Source: Bdellovibrionota bacterium (lineage in GTDB: Bacteria; Bdellovibrionota; Bacteriovoracia; Bacteriovoracales; Bacteriovoracaceae). Taken from it: DNA of 13,150 bases. Made by a program: the position numbers and the translations under genes. Shown here in pieces: positions 1-8,600 of the stretch (position 1 is its first letter; every line of letters begins with the position of its first letter). Where the stretch lies: the NCBI GenBank assembly GCA_030836365.1, contig JAURQB010000006.1, positions 1-13,150 of the forward strand. The letters run 5' to 3'. The notes under the pieces are model-generated. The model was not told the DNA's origin. It saw only the letters and a program-made list of their open reading frames with translations, and did no database searches.

Positions 1-342
1 CAACATCTCGGCCTCGACGTCCCTGACGATGCAACCGGTCAATATTCAATCCTGAAAAACACCCTGATTGATTTCATCAATAAAAAAGAAACTTTAGGTG
101 AAACAGTAATAAAAATGAAAAAAAACGGCAATTTATCTAAAGAGATGCTTGAGAATTTGCTAGAATTACTGGTAAACCAGGATTTAAGTTTCAAACAATA
201 CAACGCGATTGGTAGAGTTATAAATAAATACAACCAAAGCAAAAAACTAAATCTAAGCCCTTTTGAGAACCTTTTGTTACCAATAAGGATGTTAGTTAAA
301 AAGTCTGATCTAAAAGATTCAGAAATATACGAGAAAATATGA
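1..342 (+). CDS. C-terminal end of a probable DNA polymerase III delta-prime subunit (partial)
   Basis: The frame is open from the first base of the window and stops at 340-342, giving the last 113 residues of a protein whose start lies upstream. The visible part is helical-looking, rich in Leu, Lys and Asn, with no motif I can assign. The suggestion of holB comes from context: the gene order holB then ricT (yaaT) is widespread in bacteria, and the delta-prime subunit of the clamp loader ends in a helical collar domain. The stop codon overlaps the ricT start (ATGA at 339-342), so the two genes are almost certainly co-transcribed and translationally coupled. An internal ATG at 115 is not a likely start, because the frame continues upstream with good coding character. 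The coding call is firm; the product name is only moderately supported. Confidence 0.5.
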   Translation, partial: QHLGLDVPDDATGQYSILKNTLIDFINKKETLGETVIKMKKNGNLSKEMLENLLELLVNQDLSFKQYNAIGRVINKYNQSKKLNLSPFENLLLPIRMLVKKSDLKDSEIYEKI

Positions 343-1511
343 ATCAAGAAAATACTGAGCAAAATACAGAAAATATCCAAACCACACGATTTAAGGACGG
401 TGACGAACTAACCCTTATACGCGTGAGATTTCCAGGAAATTCCAAATCATTTCCTTTTCTTTTAGGGTCTCATACATTTAAGTATGGCCAGAAGGTATTA
501 GCTCAAAGTGACAGAGGCTTGGCCGTCGGCTACATAAACAGCTTTCCTTACAAAAAGCCTTTTAAAAAAGAAATGCTCCCGATTCAAACAATTGCTCGAA
601 TAGCTACAGAAGAAGATATTGCACAACAGATAGAAAATGCACTCAATGAAAAAAAAGCAGAGCTAGAGTGCAAAGACTTGATAGAAAATCATAAGCTAGA
701 TATGACACTCACTCATGTTGAGTTTATGCAATATGGGAAAAAAGTGGTTTTTTACTTCAATGCACCTGCCCGAGTAGACTTTAGAGATCTAGTAAAAGAC
801 CTTGTTGGAATTCTTAAAATAAGAGTCGAGTTAAGACAGATAAGCGTAAGAGATAGGACCGCAGCTGTTGGTGCACTTGGCGCATGCGGACTTCAAACAT
901 GTTGTAGTTCATTTTTGCAAAACTATGGCCACGTTAATATTAAAATGCCAAAGAACCAAAATTTATCAATTGCCCAAAATAGAATTAATGGTGTTTGTGG
1001 CCAGATCAAGTGTTGCATGAAATATGAAGATGAAGTCTATTCTCATAAGAAGAAAAGCCTCCCAAAAGAGGGGAAGTTCGTCAAACTACAAAATGGTGAC
1101 ACCGGAAAAGTATTAAAACTTCATATTCTAAAAGAGCAATTTGACATGCTCACAGACAAAGGTGTTATTAAAAGATACCCCGGAGAGATTTTCTCACCGA
1201 ATAATCACTCACCTAGTAACAGCTGGAGTTTCCCTAGAGAGTTTAATTTAATTACGAATGAAACAAATGAAGTAGTCCAATGGAAACAAATTGAAAAAGG
1301 GCTTGATTCTAATCAAAATGCCGTACTACCCCTCGAAGAGAAAAATCCGACGAGTAAATCAAGAGGCGAACAGAATCAAAACCATGTGAATGCGAGGACT
1401 GATAAAGCCGACGAACAATCTGCCAACTCTAATGCTGCTAAGAACGAAAACGGCCCGAAACAAAAGAAATCGGGCCGAAAAAAACGTAACAACTATAATA
1501 AAAAGCAATAG
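339..1511 (+). CDS. ricT: RicT/YaaT-like PSP1 domain protein
   Basis: This 390-residue protein has the PSP1 C-terminal domain of the RicT (YaaT) family. In Bacillus subtilis RicT works with RicA and RicF in a Fe-S-containing complex that promotes mRNA maturation by RNase Y and affects development. The diagnostic stretch at about residues 165-230 holds two copies of a C-x4-CC motif (C183, C188, C189 and C220, C225, C226), matching the conserved cysteines linked to Fe-S binding in the family. The N-terminal part contains a typical GQKVLAQSDRGLAVGYI-like segment near residues 50-66. After about residue 310 the protein becomes a Lys/Asn/Gln-rich, low-complexity tail ending in KKRNNYNKKQ, which makes it longer than the Bacillus protein. 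The start overlaps the preceding stop (ATGA) with only a weak Shine-Dalgarno, which points to coupling. Whether RicA and RicF partners exist in this organism cannot be told from the window. Confidence 0.9.
   Translation: MNQENTEQNTENIQTTRFKDGDELTLIRVRFPGNSKSFPFLLGSHTFKYGQKVLAQSDRGLAVGYINSFPYKKPFKKEMLPIQTIARIATEEDIAQQIENALNEKKAELECKDLIENHKLDMTLTHVEFMQYGKKVVFYFNAPARVDFRDLVKDLVGILKIRVELRQISVRDRTAAVGALGACGLQTCCSSFLQNYGHVNIKMPKNQNLSIAQNRINGVCGQIKCCMKYEDEVYSHKKKSLPKEGKFVKLQNGDTGKVLKLHILKEQFDMLTDKGVIKRYPGEIFSPNNHSPSNSWSFPREFNLITNETNEVVQWKQIEKGLDSNQNAVLPLEEKNPTSKSRGEQNQNHVNARTDKADEQSANSNAAKNENGPKQKKSGRKKRNNYNKKQ
1451..1477 (-). terminator. Putative intrinsic terminator for asnS, inside the ricT 3' end
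   Basis: A perfect 8-bp GC-rich inverted repeat, CGGCCCGA (1451-1458) and TCGGGCCG (1470-1477), encloses an 11-nt loop. Read on the minus strand it lies about 60-85 nt past the asnS stop and is followed by TTTTCGTT, a short U-tract. On the plus strand it is followed by A's, so it does not look like a ricT terminator. It lies within ricT codons 371-380. The hairpin is seen directly; its use as a terminator is inferred. Confidence 0.5.
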
Positions 1512-1535
1512 AGATATCGAGAGAACTTCTTTTCT

Positions 1536-2930
1536 TTAGAAATCCGCACTTTTAGGTGTTCTTGGAAATGCAATAACGTCTCTTATGTTTTTCATCCCTG
1601 TAATGTACATAATTGCTCGCTCAAAACCGAGGCCAAATCCAGCATGAGGAGCGGTGCCGTGTTTACGTAAATCGAGGTACCACCACAAAGAATCTTGGTC
1701 CATGCCCATATCATTCATTCTTTGTTTTAACTTATCAAGGTTTTCCTCTCTTTGGCTTCCACCAATTATTTCACCAACGCCAGGAAGAAGAATATCCATT
1801 GCTCGAACGGTTTTACCGTCATCATTTTGTTTCATATAAAAAGCCTTACAGTCTTTTGGATAATCCGTAACGATAACAGGCCCATTAAATTTTTCTTCAC
1901 TTAAATATCGCTCATGCTCAGTTTGCAGTTCCTTGCCCCATTCAACTGGGAACTCGAACTTCTTGCCACAATCAATTAAAATATCGACAGCTGCAGTATA
2001 AGTAATTTTCGTGAACTCCGAATTGGAAACAGACATTAATCGTTCGACTAAATCATCATCCACCTCTGGCCTTTTTTGTAAAAAATCTAATTCGTCTCTG
2101 CACCCCTCAAGAGCACTTTGGATCAGATACTTGATATAATCCGCCCCCAAGTCAGCAACATCATCAAGATCTGCAAAAGCAACTTCTGGCTCGATCATCC
2201 AAAACTCGGCCAAATGCCTAGCTGTATTACTATTTTCAGATCTAAACGTTGGCCCGAAAGTATATACTTTTCCCATTCCCATCGCAAAGGTCTCTGCTTC
2301 TAATTGACCACTAACTGTCAAACTAGTGCTTTTTCCGAAGTAATCATTTTTGTAATCAAAGCTACCATCATCAGTCTTTTTTACCTTGTCAGGACTTAGA
2401 GTCGAGACATTAAACATTTCTCCCGCCCCTTCAGCATCAATACCAGTGATAATAGGTGTGTTAATATAATAAAAACCCTTTTCTTGAAAAAATCGGTGAG
2501 TGGCGAACGCCAGATTATTTCTTATCCTAAAAACCGCTCCGAATAAATTTGTTCTGGCCCTAAGGTGCGCATTCTCTCTTAAGAACTCAAGGGATGTTGC
2601 TTTCTTTTGAAGAGGATAATCCTGTTGAGAACTTCCTAATACTGAACCTCCAACTGCGACAACTTCATAGCTTTGATTTTTTCCTTGAGACTCTACGAGC
2701 TTCCCTCTAATGGCGACGCAAGCCCCTGTGTGACAAGAACTTAATGCTTCATAATTTTCAATATCCGCATCCAAGACAATCTGAAGGTTTTGTTGACTGC
2801 TTCCATCATTAATAACCATGAAGGAGAAAGCTTTTTTCTTTCTAACACTTCTAACCCAACCTCGAAGGAAAATATCTCCAAGCGCTACATTTCCCTCAAA
2901 AATTTCTTTAATCCAAGTTGCTTTTCTCAT
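1536..2930 (-). CDS. asnS: Asparaginyl-tRNA synthetase
   Basis: Cytoplasmic class IIb aminoacyl-tRNA synthetase that attaches asparagine to tRNA-Asn using ATP. The 464-residue product is close to the E. coli length of 466. Residues 1-110 form the OB-fold anticodon-binding domain (GWVRSVRKKKAFSFMVINDG). The catalytic domain follows, with motif 1 near 134-162 (FRIRNNLAFATHRFF), the AsnRS-typical EGAGEMFNV at 167-174, motif 2 with the ATP-binding arginine in TFRSENSNTARHLAEF (R230), and motif 3 GLGFERAIMYITG at 433-445. The C-terminus PRTPKSADF is characteristic. The ATG at 2930 is chosen over the GTG at 2939 because AGAGGAAG lies 8-10 nt before the ATG but directly against the GTG. The gene lies 51 bp downstream of the pfkB-family gene on the same strand and may share its transcript. 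It converges on ricT, 24 bp away. Confidence 0.97.
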   Translation of the reverse strand: MRKATWIKEIFEGNVALGDIFLRGWVRSVRKKKAFSFMVINDGSSQQNLQIVLDADIENYEALSSCHTGACVAIRGKLVESQGKNQSYEVVAVGGSVLGSSQQDYPLQKKATSLEFLRENAHLRARTNLFGAVFRIRNNLAFATHRFFQEKGFYYINTPIITGIDAEGAGEMFNVSTLSPDKVKKTDDGSFDYKNDYFGKSTSLTVSGQLEAETFAMGMGKVYTFGPTFRSENSNTARHLAEFWMIEPEVAFADLDDVADLGADYIKYLIQSALEGCRDELDFLQKRPEVDDDLVERLMSVSNSEFTKITYTAAVDILIDCGKKFEFPVEWGKELQTEHERYLSEEKFNGPVIVTDYPKDCKAFYMKQNDDGKTVRAMDILLPGVGEIIGGSQREENLDKLKQRMNDMGMDQDSLWWYLDLRKHGTAPHAGFGLGFERAIMYITGMKNIRDVIAFPRTPKSADF

Positions 2931-2953
2931 AAAAATCACTTCCTCTAAATGCT

Positions 2954-2985
2954 ATAATAAAACCTGCTTTAAAAAGTTTTATTAT
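2954..2985 (-). repeat. AT-rich inverted repeat between the pfkB-family gene and asnS
   Basis: A perfect 10-bp inverted repeat, ATAATAAAAC (2954-2963) and GTTTTATTAT (2976-2985), with a 12-nt loop overlaps the kinase stop codon and sits just upstream of asnS. No U-tract follows on the minus strand, so it is not a standard intrinsic terminator. It could be a processing or attenuating hairpin. On the minus strand the downstream arm also contains TATTAT, a possible -10 for asnS, but I see no good -35. AT-rich inverted repeats of this size can arise by chance. Confidence 0.3.
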
Positions 2986-3980
2986 TTAAAAAACTGATCC
3001 CTTATCAATAAAATATCGTCATTGGATAATCGAGACCCATATTGAGTAACAACCTTGCTGGCACATGCACAACTAAACTCTAAGCAGGTTTGGACCTCAT
3101 GACCTAATCCGTAGGAGTATAAAAATGCTCCGGCAAATAAATCACCTGCCCCAATCGTATCAATAGGCTTTACTTCAGGAGCTCGGCCAGAAACCAGGCT
3201 CCCATTTTCATAAAATACGGCGCCATCAGCACCATTTGTCATTACTATTTTTTTCGCGAATTTAGCGCCTGCCTCTAGTCCCTTTTCAATTTCGGATTCT
3301 CCAGTAAAAACTAGCAACTCCTCTCGATTACAAAAAAGTAAATCGACCTTTCCACCCTCTAACATTTCGAATAAACCATTTTTGAAGTATGTTGGCATAG
3401 AAGGGTCTGAAAATGTAAGTGCAGTTTTAACACCATTTTCTCTGGCAAAACTTAGCGCCTTAATTGCCGCCGCACGACCAGTTTCAGAAGTGACTAAGTA
3501 CCCTTCGACATATAACAATTCGCTTTGAGCAAGGGAGTCAAAATCAATCTCTTCTTCGGAAAATGTTTCCGTTATTCCTAGATAAGTGTTCATTGTTCGC
3601 TCAGCGTCCGGAGTGACAAAAACCATACACTGACCGGTGCGTCCCTCTTTTAATCCTGAGCCGAGGTTAGAGCTAAGGCCCATATCGCTTAATTCACTAG
3701 CAAAAAACTGCCCGTTTTTATCATCTGCAACTTTACAACTGTAAAAAGACTTTTGACCTAGCTGGGCGAGCGCAATCATCGTATTACCAGCAGACCCTCC
3801 ACAACTTTTATGATTAGACGTAAGTCCTGAGTCATTATTAAAACTTTCAATAGTTTTTTCATCAACTAGAGTCATCAAACCTTTTTCAACATTCAATTCT
3901 TTTAATTTAGTTTCAGAAACCTCAAACTCAATATCAACCAGAGCGTTTCCAATTCCGTATGTATTAAACTTCTTATTCAT
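2982..3980 (-). CDS. PfkB-family carbohydrate/nucleoside kinase (adenosine kinase-like)
   Basis: A 332-residue ribokinase-fold kinase that transfers phosphate from ATP to a sugar or nucleoside. The N-terminal GNALVDIEFEVSETKL and EKGLMTLVDE segments and the glycine-rich CGGSAGNTMIALAQLG (60-75) match the PfkB signature 1 region. RTMNTYLG at 128-135 is the usual substrate-lid neighbour, and DTIGAGDLFAGAFLYSYG (274-291) is PfkB signature 2 with the catalytic base at D280. The overall pattern resembles bacterial proteins annotated as adenosine kinase, but substrate specificity cannot be read reliably from sequence, so ribose, fructose or another nucleoside remain possible. The ATG at 3980 is preferred to the TTG at 3986, because AAAGGA lies about 6 nt upstream of the ATG. 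It is followed on the same strand by asnS and is divergent from the PilZ gene. Confidence 0.88.
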   Translation of the reverse strand: MNKKFNTYGIGNALVDIEFEVSETKLKELNVEKGLMTLVDEKTIESFNNDSGLTSNHKSCGGSAGNTMIALAQLGQKSFYSCKVADDKNGQFFASELSDMGLSSNLGSGLKEGRTGQCMVFVTPDAERTMNTYLGITETFSEEEIDFDSLAQSELLYVEGYLVTSETGRAAAIKALSFARENGVKTALTFSDPSMPTYFKNGLFEMLEGGKVDLLFCNREELLVFTGESEIEKGLEAGAKFAKKIVMTNGADGAVFYENGSLVSGRAPEVKPIDTIGAGDLFAGAFLYSYGLGHEVQTCLEFSCACASKVVTQYGSRLSNDDILLIRDQFFK

Positions 3981-4003
3981 GCTCAATCCTTTGTTAGAGG
4001 CGT

Positions 4004-4057
4004 AGTGGTACCAATAAAATTAGCTATTTACAAGAAAAATAGATGATGAATACCACT
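4004..4057. promoter_or_regulatory. Inverted repeats in the divergent pfkB-family/PilZ intergenic region
   Basis: The 110-bp region between the two divergent start codons carries AGTGGTA (4004-4010) and its inverse TACCACT (4051-4057), 40 bp apart. The left copy forms part of an 8-bp palindrome TGGTACCA (4006-4013). A weak plus-strand promoter is possible at TTTACA (4027-4032), 18 bp, then TACCAC (4051-4056). Spaced operator-like half sites fit a shared regulator, but the match lengths are short and the function is a guess. Confidence 0.22.
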
Positions 4058-4090
4058 TAAGAAAATTGCTCAACAGCCCGAAGATTTACT

Positions 4091-4825
4091 ATGCGCGTAA
4101 ATATTAGAGAAGTTACTGATAAATCAGAAATAATTAGGGCCTTTTCCCATTTATACACCGACCGCTCTAAGGTACTTCTATGGCAATCTTCAAAACAAAA
4201 CCCAAAGAAGAAGACTCTAATCTATTGTGAGTTAGTATCAATCGACAATAGAAACATCTATGTAACTCCATTCAATGTTAATTTAAGAGATATATTAAAA
4301 AAAACAGTCAACACAAAAAACAAAATTTTTATTAGAGGAACATTTAACGGAGTCCTTTTTAAAAGTGACGACTTTATCATCAAAGGCGATAAAATTGAGA
4401 TTCCCATACCGGATAGAGTTTTATTGTCAGAAAATAGAAAGGCTGATCGAATAAAAATAAGCAACGCTGAGTATGCATATATCAAATTGATAAATGAAAC
4501 CAATATCAAAAGCCACAAAAGGGCGTCACATAAAATTCAAGATTTCAGCATGAACGGTTTTTCAATCCATATGACAAAACACGAGTCACATCACTATGAA
4601 ATAAATAGAAGTTACCAAATAAACTCAATTGCTGGAATCAGCTGTCCAAAAAATTTCACCGCGAAACTAATCTACCAAAAAGTTCACACTTACATCAAAA
4701 ATACACAATCCCAGGTAATGTTCAAGGCCGGATTTAAGACGAACAAACCAATCCCCAAAAAACTTTATGATAAACTTCTTTCGTTGGCCGAAAAACCAAC
4801 TAAGGTGCATAAGAAAGCAGCTTGA
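4091..4825 (+). CDS. PilZ domain protein (probable cyclic-di-GMP receptor)
   Basis: A 244-residue cytoplasmic protein with no signal peptide or membrane segment. The C-terminal half is a PilZ domain: the RxxxR motif appears as RKADR (R116-R120) and the D/NxSxxG motif as DFSMNG (D151, S153, G156). Both are intact, which in this family means cyclic-di-GMP binding is likely. Residues 1-110 form a separate beta-rich N-terminal region, with FIRGTFNGVLFKSDDFIIKG just before the PilZ linker, an arrangement like YcgR-type proteins. The C-terminus is Lys-rich. Targets in such proteins include flagellar or gliding motors and type IV pili, but nothing nearby identifies the partner. The Shine-Dalgarno is weak (GAAG about 6-9 nt before ATG). 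The stop lies 2 bp from the convergent rsmJ stop, and I see no terminator hairpin there. Confidence 0.86.
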   Translation: MRVNIREVTDKSEIIRAFSHLYTDRSKVLLWQSSKQNPKKKTLIYCELVSIDNRNIYVTPFNVNLRDILKKTVNTKNKIFIRGTFNGVLFKSDDFIIKGDKIEIPIPDRVLLSENRKADRIKISNAEYAYIKLINETNIKSHKRASHKIQDFSMNGFSIHMTKHESHHYEINRSYQINSIAGISCPKNFTAKLIYQKVHTYIKNTQSQVMFKAGFKTNKPIPKKLYDKLLSLAEKPTKVHKKAA

Positions 4826-4827
4826 TA

Positions 4828-5583
4828 CTAACCCCCTGTCAAATAGACGTCATAACGAGTGCTTTTTCCATGGATTGAATGACTAAAACTTTCCGGGAGT
4901 AAAACTTTTGATTTCGAAGGCCTTTTTAAAACGACCCTATTTCTAGCTAGTCCAAACGCTTTTTTTAAACAATCCTCAAAATCCAGATCAACTCCAACAA
5001 AGTTACGGAACATTGCCATCTGTGCCCTTGGTGCAGCCTTTTTATTAGCCTCAACGCCATACATTGGGTCAAAATAGAAAACATCGGGATTAAAGGGTAG
5101 CTCCAGCACGGCAGGGTTTCCATATGAGAGCTTAAACCTTTCTTTTGGAAAGGATTTCTCATTTTCTAACAGCGAAAAATAATAATCTAATAACGTATAG
5201 ATGATCTCATTTCTCTCATAGGCAGAGACTTTAAACCCAAAATTTAATAACAGGAGAGTATCCTTTCCCGTGCCACAACTCATATCAACGATATTTTTTC
5301 CCTCAGCAAGGTTTTTCAGGCCAATGGCCTTGGCCAATGGCTCTTTTGAAATTGCCCTTTTCTGATTCATAAGATTCTTCCAAACCCCTAAACAACTAAA
5401 TTTCCCGACTCGATCCTCTTTATTTTTATCGAAGTATATTTCACGGGCATCGCCATTGATCAAAAAACGAGGAAAAGCATTTGAATCTTTTGTCGGCGTA
5501 CAACCTTTTTCAATCATTTGTCTAACAAAATGGTTGTCTGTATCCCCCCCAAACAGGTATAAAATGTCGTAATTATTAATCAT
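4828..5583 (-). CDS. rsmJ: 16S rRNA (guanine1516-N2)-methyltransferase RsmJ
   Basis: An SAM-dependent methyltransferase that in E. coli modifies G1516 of 16S rRNA in the small subunit. With the start used here it has 251 residues, against 250 in E. coli. The family pattern is clear: KRAISKEPLAKAIGLK before the SAM site, motif I VDMSCGTGKD (99-108), YERNEIIYTLLDYY (122-135), FDPMY (171-175) as the catalytic-site motif equivalent to DPMF, then FVGVDLDFEDCL, VVLKRP and the ending RYDVYLTG. The first in-frame ATG at 5601 has no clear Shine-Dalgarno, while the ATG at 5583 has AAGGGG close upstream and gives the normal length, so 5583 is chosen. A run of seven G's (5544-5550 on the plus strand as C's) encodes two glycines near residue 12. 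The gene is divergent from gcvP, with 37 bp between start codons, and convergent with the PilZ gene. Confidence 0.9.
   Translation of the reverse strand: MINNYDILYLFGGDTDNHFVRQMIEKGCTPTKDSNAFPRFLINGDAREIYFDKNKEDRVGKFSCLGVWKNLMNQKRAISKEPLAKAIGLKNLAEGKNIVDMSCGTGKDTLLLLNFGFKVSAYERNEIIYTLLDYYFSLLENEKSFPKERFKLSYGNPAVLELPFNPDVFYFDPMYGVEANKKAAPRAQMAMFRNFVGVDLDFEDCLKKAFGLARNRVVLKRPSKSKVLLPESFSHSIHGKSTRYDVYLTGG
5534..5563 (+). promoter_or_regulatory. Candidate promoter for gcvP inside the rsmJ 5' end
   Basis: TTGTCT (5534-5539), an 18-bp spacer and TATAAA (5558-5563) form a sigma70-like promoter. It predicts transcription start near 5570, about 50 nt before the gcvP ATG. It lies in the first codons of rsmJ on the opposite strand, because the gap between the two start codons is too small for two promoters. 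The hexamers match the consensus at 4/6 and 5/6, so this is a moderate candidate only. Confidence 0.35.
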
Positions 5584-5620
5584 GCGCCCCTTTTCGGCCA
5601 TAAGCTTTAGGCAGTTTAAA

Positions 5621-8600
5621 ATGAGTAAAAAACATAATTTATCATATAACGTGGAAAACCTACCAAGAGAATTAAAAGAATTTTATATTTCAGCTGATGA
5701 CTCTGAAATCAGTCAAATGCTCAGCGATTTAAACTTAAGTGAAATGAGGGAGCTTTATGCTCATATTGAAGACGAAGTAAAGTTCAAAGAGTTTTTAAAA
5801 GTGAAACCTCTCTCCTACGAAGAGAACCTGAATGACTTATTAACATTATCAAAAAAGAACAATATAAGGCCATCTTTCATTGGTGACTCACTTCGCTCCT
5901 ACAGCATTCCTGAAATGACTTCCTACGTTTGTTCACTTCGAGGTCTAACGACAGCTTATACCCCATATCAACCAGAACGCTCCCAGGGAACGTTATGGAC
6001 ACTTTGGAATTATTCCAATCTAATCTCGTCTATAACAGGCTTTGAAGCAATCAATGCAAGTCTTTATGACCGCTCAACCGCGATGTTTGAAGCGGCACTC
6101 ACGGCCAGAAAAATTTCTAAACATAAAGGGAAAAAGTTTTTAGTTTCTAAGTCTGTTCACCCAAATGACATTGAAGTACTGAAAACCTTATCGAAACAAA
6201 CTGAGCTCGCAATCGACTATGTTGATCTGGACGAAGAAAGAGGAACGACAAACCTCAGAGAACTGGAATTAAAATGTAATAGCGGTGAATATTACGGAAT
6301 TGTATTCTCACAAACCAACAACATTGGTCTGGTTGAAAATTTTGACAAAATAACAGACATCGGAAAATCGCAGGGTATGACGCTTATTTGTGATGTAGAC
6401 ATAATGGAGATCAATAAGTCTGGTTTAAAAAGACCTTGTGATTTCGGAGAAGCAAAAGAAGGCGTCGATATAATCATTGGGGAAGGGCAACACCTTGCCA
6501 TAGGTCCAAATTTTGGAGGACCGGGAGTCGGTATATTTGGAGTGAGGTATAACAAAAACATAAAAACACATATCAGATCCACACCAGGGAGATATGTAGG
6601 AAAAACAGTTGATGCCCTAGGAAACCAAGCGTTGTGTATGGTTTTATCAACCAGAGAGCAACACATCAGAAGAGAAAAAGCCACTTCTAACATTTGTTCA
6701 AATCAAAGTTTCTTAGCAAGCATCGTTGGAGCTTCGCTTCTAGAAAGAGGAAGCGACGGCTTAAACAAAATGCAACAAAAGACAAGAGCGTCCCTAGAAT
6801 ATTTTACCCAGAAACTAAAAAAAGTAGATGGCATTGAGTATCCTTACAGCGACTCCATCCCCTTTAATCAAGTACCATTAAATGTAACAAAAAAGTTGAA
6901 TATAAATGTTTTAATATCAGAGGGAGCAAAAGCCGGTCTTCATATTGGAACGGATATAACGGGAAGGACGAGCAAACTCAATAATGCAATATTAATAAGT
7001 TTTAATGACATCATCACAAACGAAAACATCGACTCTCTGGTCGAATTCTTTTCAACTCACTTAGGCACAATAGAACAAAATGATAAAGTGAAAATAAATA
7101 CAACATTAACCAAAAATATATCAGGTGAAGAACATTCTAGCTTTCCTCATGTTGAATTAAATGAACTGAAACAATTTTATCTAAAGCTAAGTCAATTAAA
7201 TGTTAGTCCTGATGATAATATATATCCATTGGGATCATGTACGATGAAATACAATCCCCATATTAATGACCATAATGCCTCTTTACCAGGATTTACCGAT
7301 ATTCACCCCCAAACACCTATTGAGGACGCCCAGGGAGCTCTTGAAGTTCTTTATCGAATCCAAGAGAGGTTCAAAGAAATAACCGGGTTGCCTGGAGTAA
7401 CAACTCAACCCGTTGCAGGAGCACAGGGAGAATTGGTTGGAATCAAACTATTCCAAGCATACCATCAATCTAAAGGGGAAAACAGAGACATCATCCTCAT
7501 ACCAAAATCAGCACATGGAACAAACCCAGCAACGGCGACAATGGCAGGGATTAGAACCTATAAAGAAAACGGAACTGAGTTTGGCATAATACCTGTCGAT
7601 GCAGATAACAATGGACAGATAGACCTTGATCAAATGACTTCATTCATCGAAAAATATGGAAAGAGAATCATTGGCGTTATGGTAACAAACCCTAACACTT
7701 CAGGAATCTTTGAACAAAACTTTAAAAAAATGGCAGAATTAATTCATCAAATTGACGGTCTAGTCTACATGGATGGCGCCAACATGAATGCAATTGCAGG
7801 AATAGTCAATCTAGAAAAGCTAGGTGTAGATGCTGTCCATAACAATTTACATAAAACATGGACAATACCTCATGGCGGCGGTGGCCCTGGGGATGCAATC
7901 GTGGCAGTAAGTAAAAAATTAATTGATTACCTACCAGGGCATCAAATTAAAAAAAGTGAAACGGGCAAATACTCTTTTGAAAAACCAGTAAATTCTATTG
8001 GTAGCTTCCATCGAAACTATGGAAACTTCGCACATAAGGTTAGATGCTTAAGCTATTTAAACGCCCTTGGAGACGAGGGGATTACTAAAATGGCAAGCGT
8101 TGCAGTCTTATCATCTTGCTATTTGTATAACAAACTCAAAAAAGAATTTCCCACTCTCCCCTACTATGCGGAAAATATAAATCGAATGCATGAATTTATA
8201 ATAACCCTTTCAGATGAAACATTTACCAAAATAAATAATGCTAAAATACCAAAAGCTCAAGCAATTGGTAAGTTAGGAAAACTCTTTCTAGACTTTGGTA
8301 TTCACGCTCCAACAGTAAGTTTTCCTGAGCCATTTGGGTTAATGATCGAACCTACGGAAAGTTATACAAAAGCAGAGCTAGATAAATTTTTTGACGTTCT
8401 TATCGCGATCAAAAAACTATTAGAAAATAATCCAGAAGTACTACAAACTGTCCCTCATTTTACGCCAGTAAAGAAAGTAGATGAAGTAAAGGCAAACAAG
8501 GACTTAATTATTTCTGATCAAGTGTATGCCTTACCAAATCTCAGTGAAGACGACATATCCCCTAAAAAACTTTCACAACATACACCCAATGACGTTTGTG

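Noticed and set aside
39..380. Minus-strand open frame of 113 codons at the window start
   Set aside because: It is antisense to the coupled holB-like/ricT reading frames, which have clear coding character; its hydrophobic product is the usual shadow of Lys/Asn-rich coding DNA.
5584..5620. Glycine riboswitch upstream of gcvP
   Set aside because: Only 37 bp separate the gene from the divergent rsmJ start codon, and no tandem aptamer-like structure or paired stem pattern is visible.
6292..6693. Minus-strand open frame of 133 codons inside gcvP
   Set aside because: Antisense to highly conserved glycine decarboxylase sequence, with no ribosome binding site or domain.
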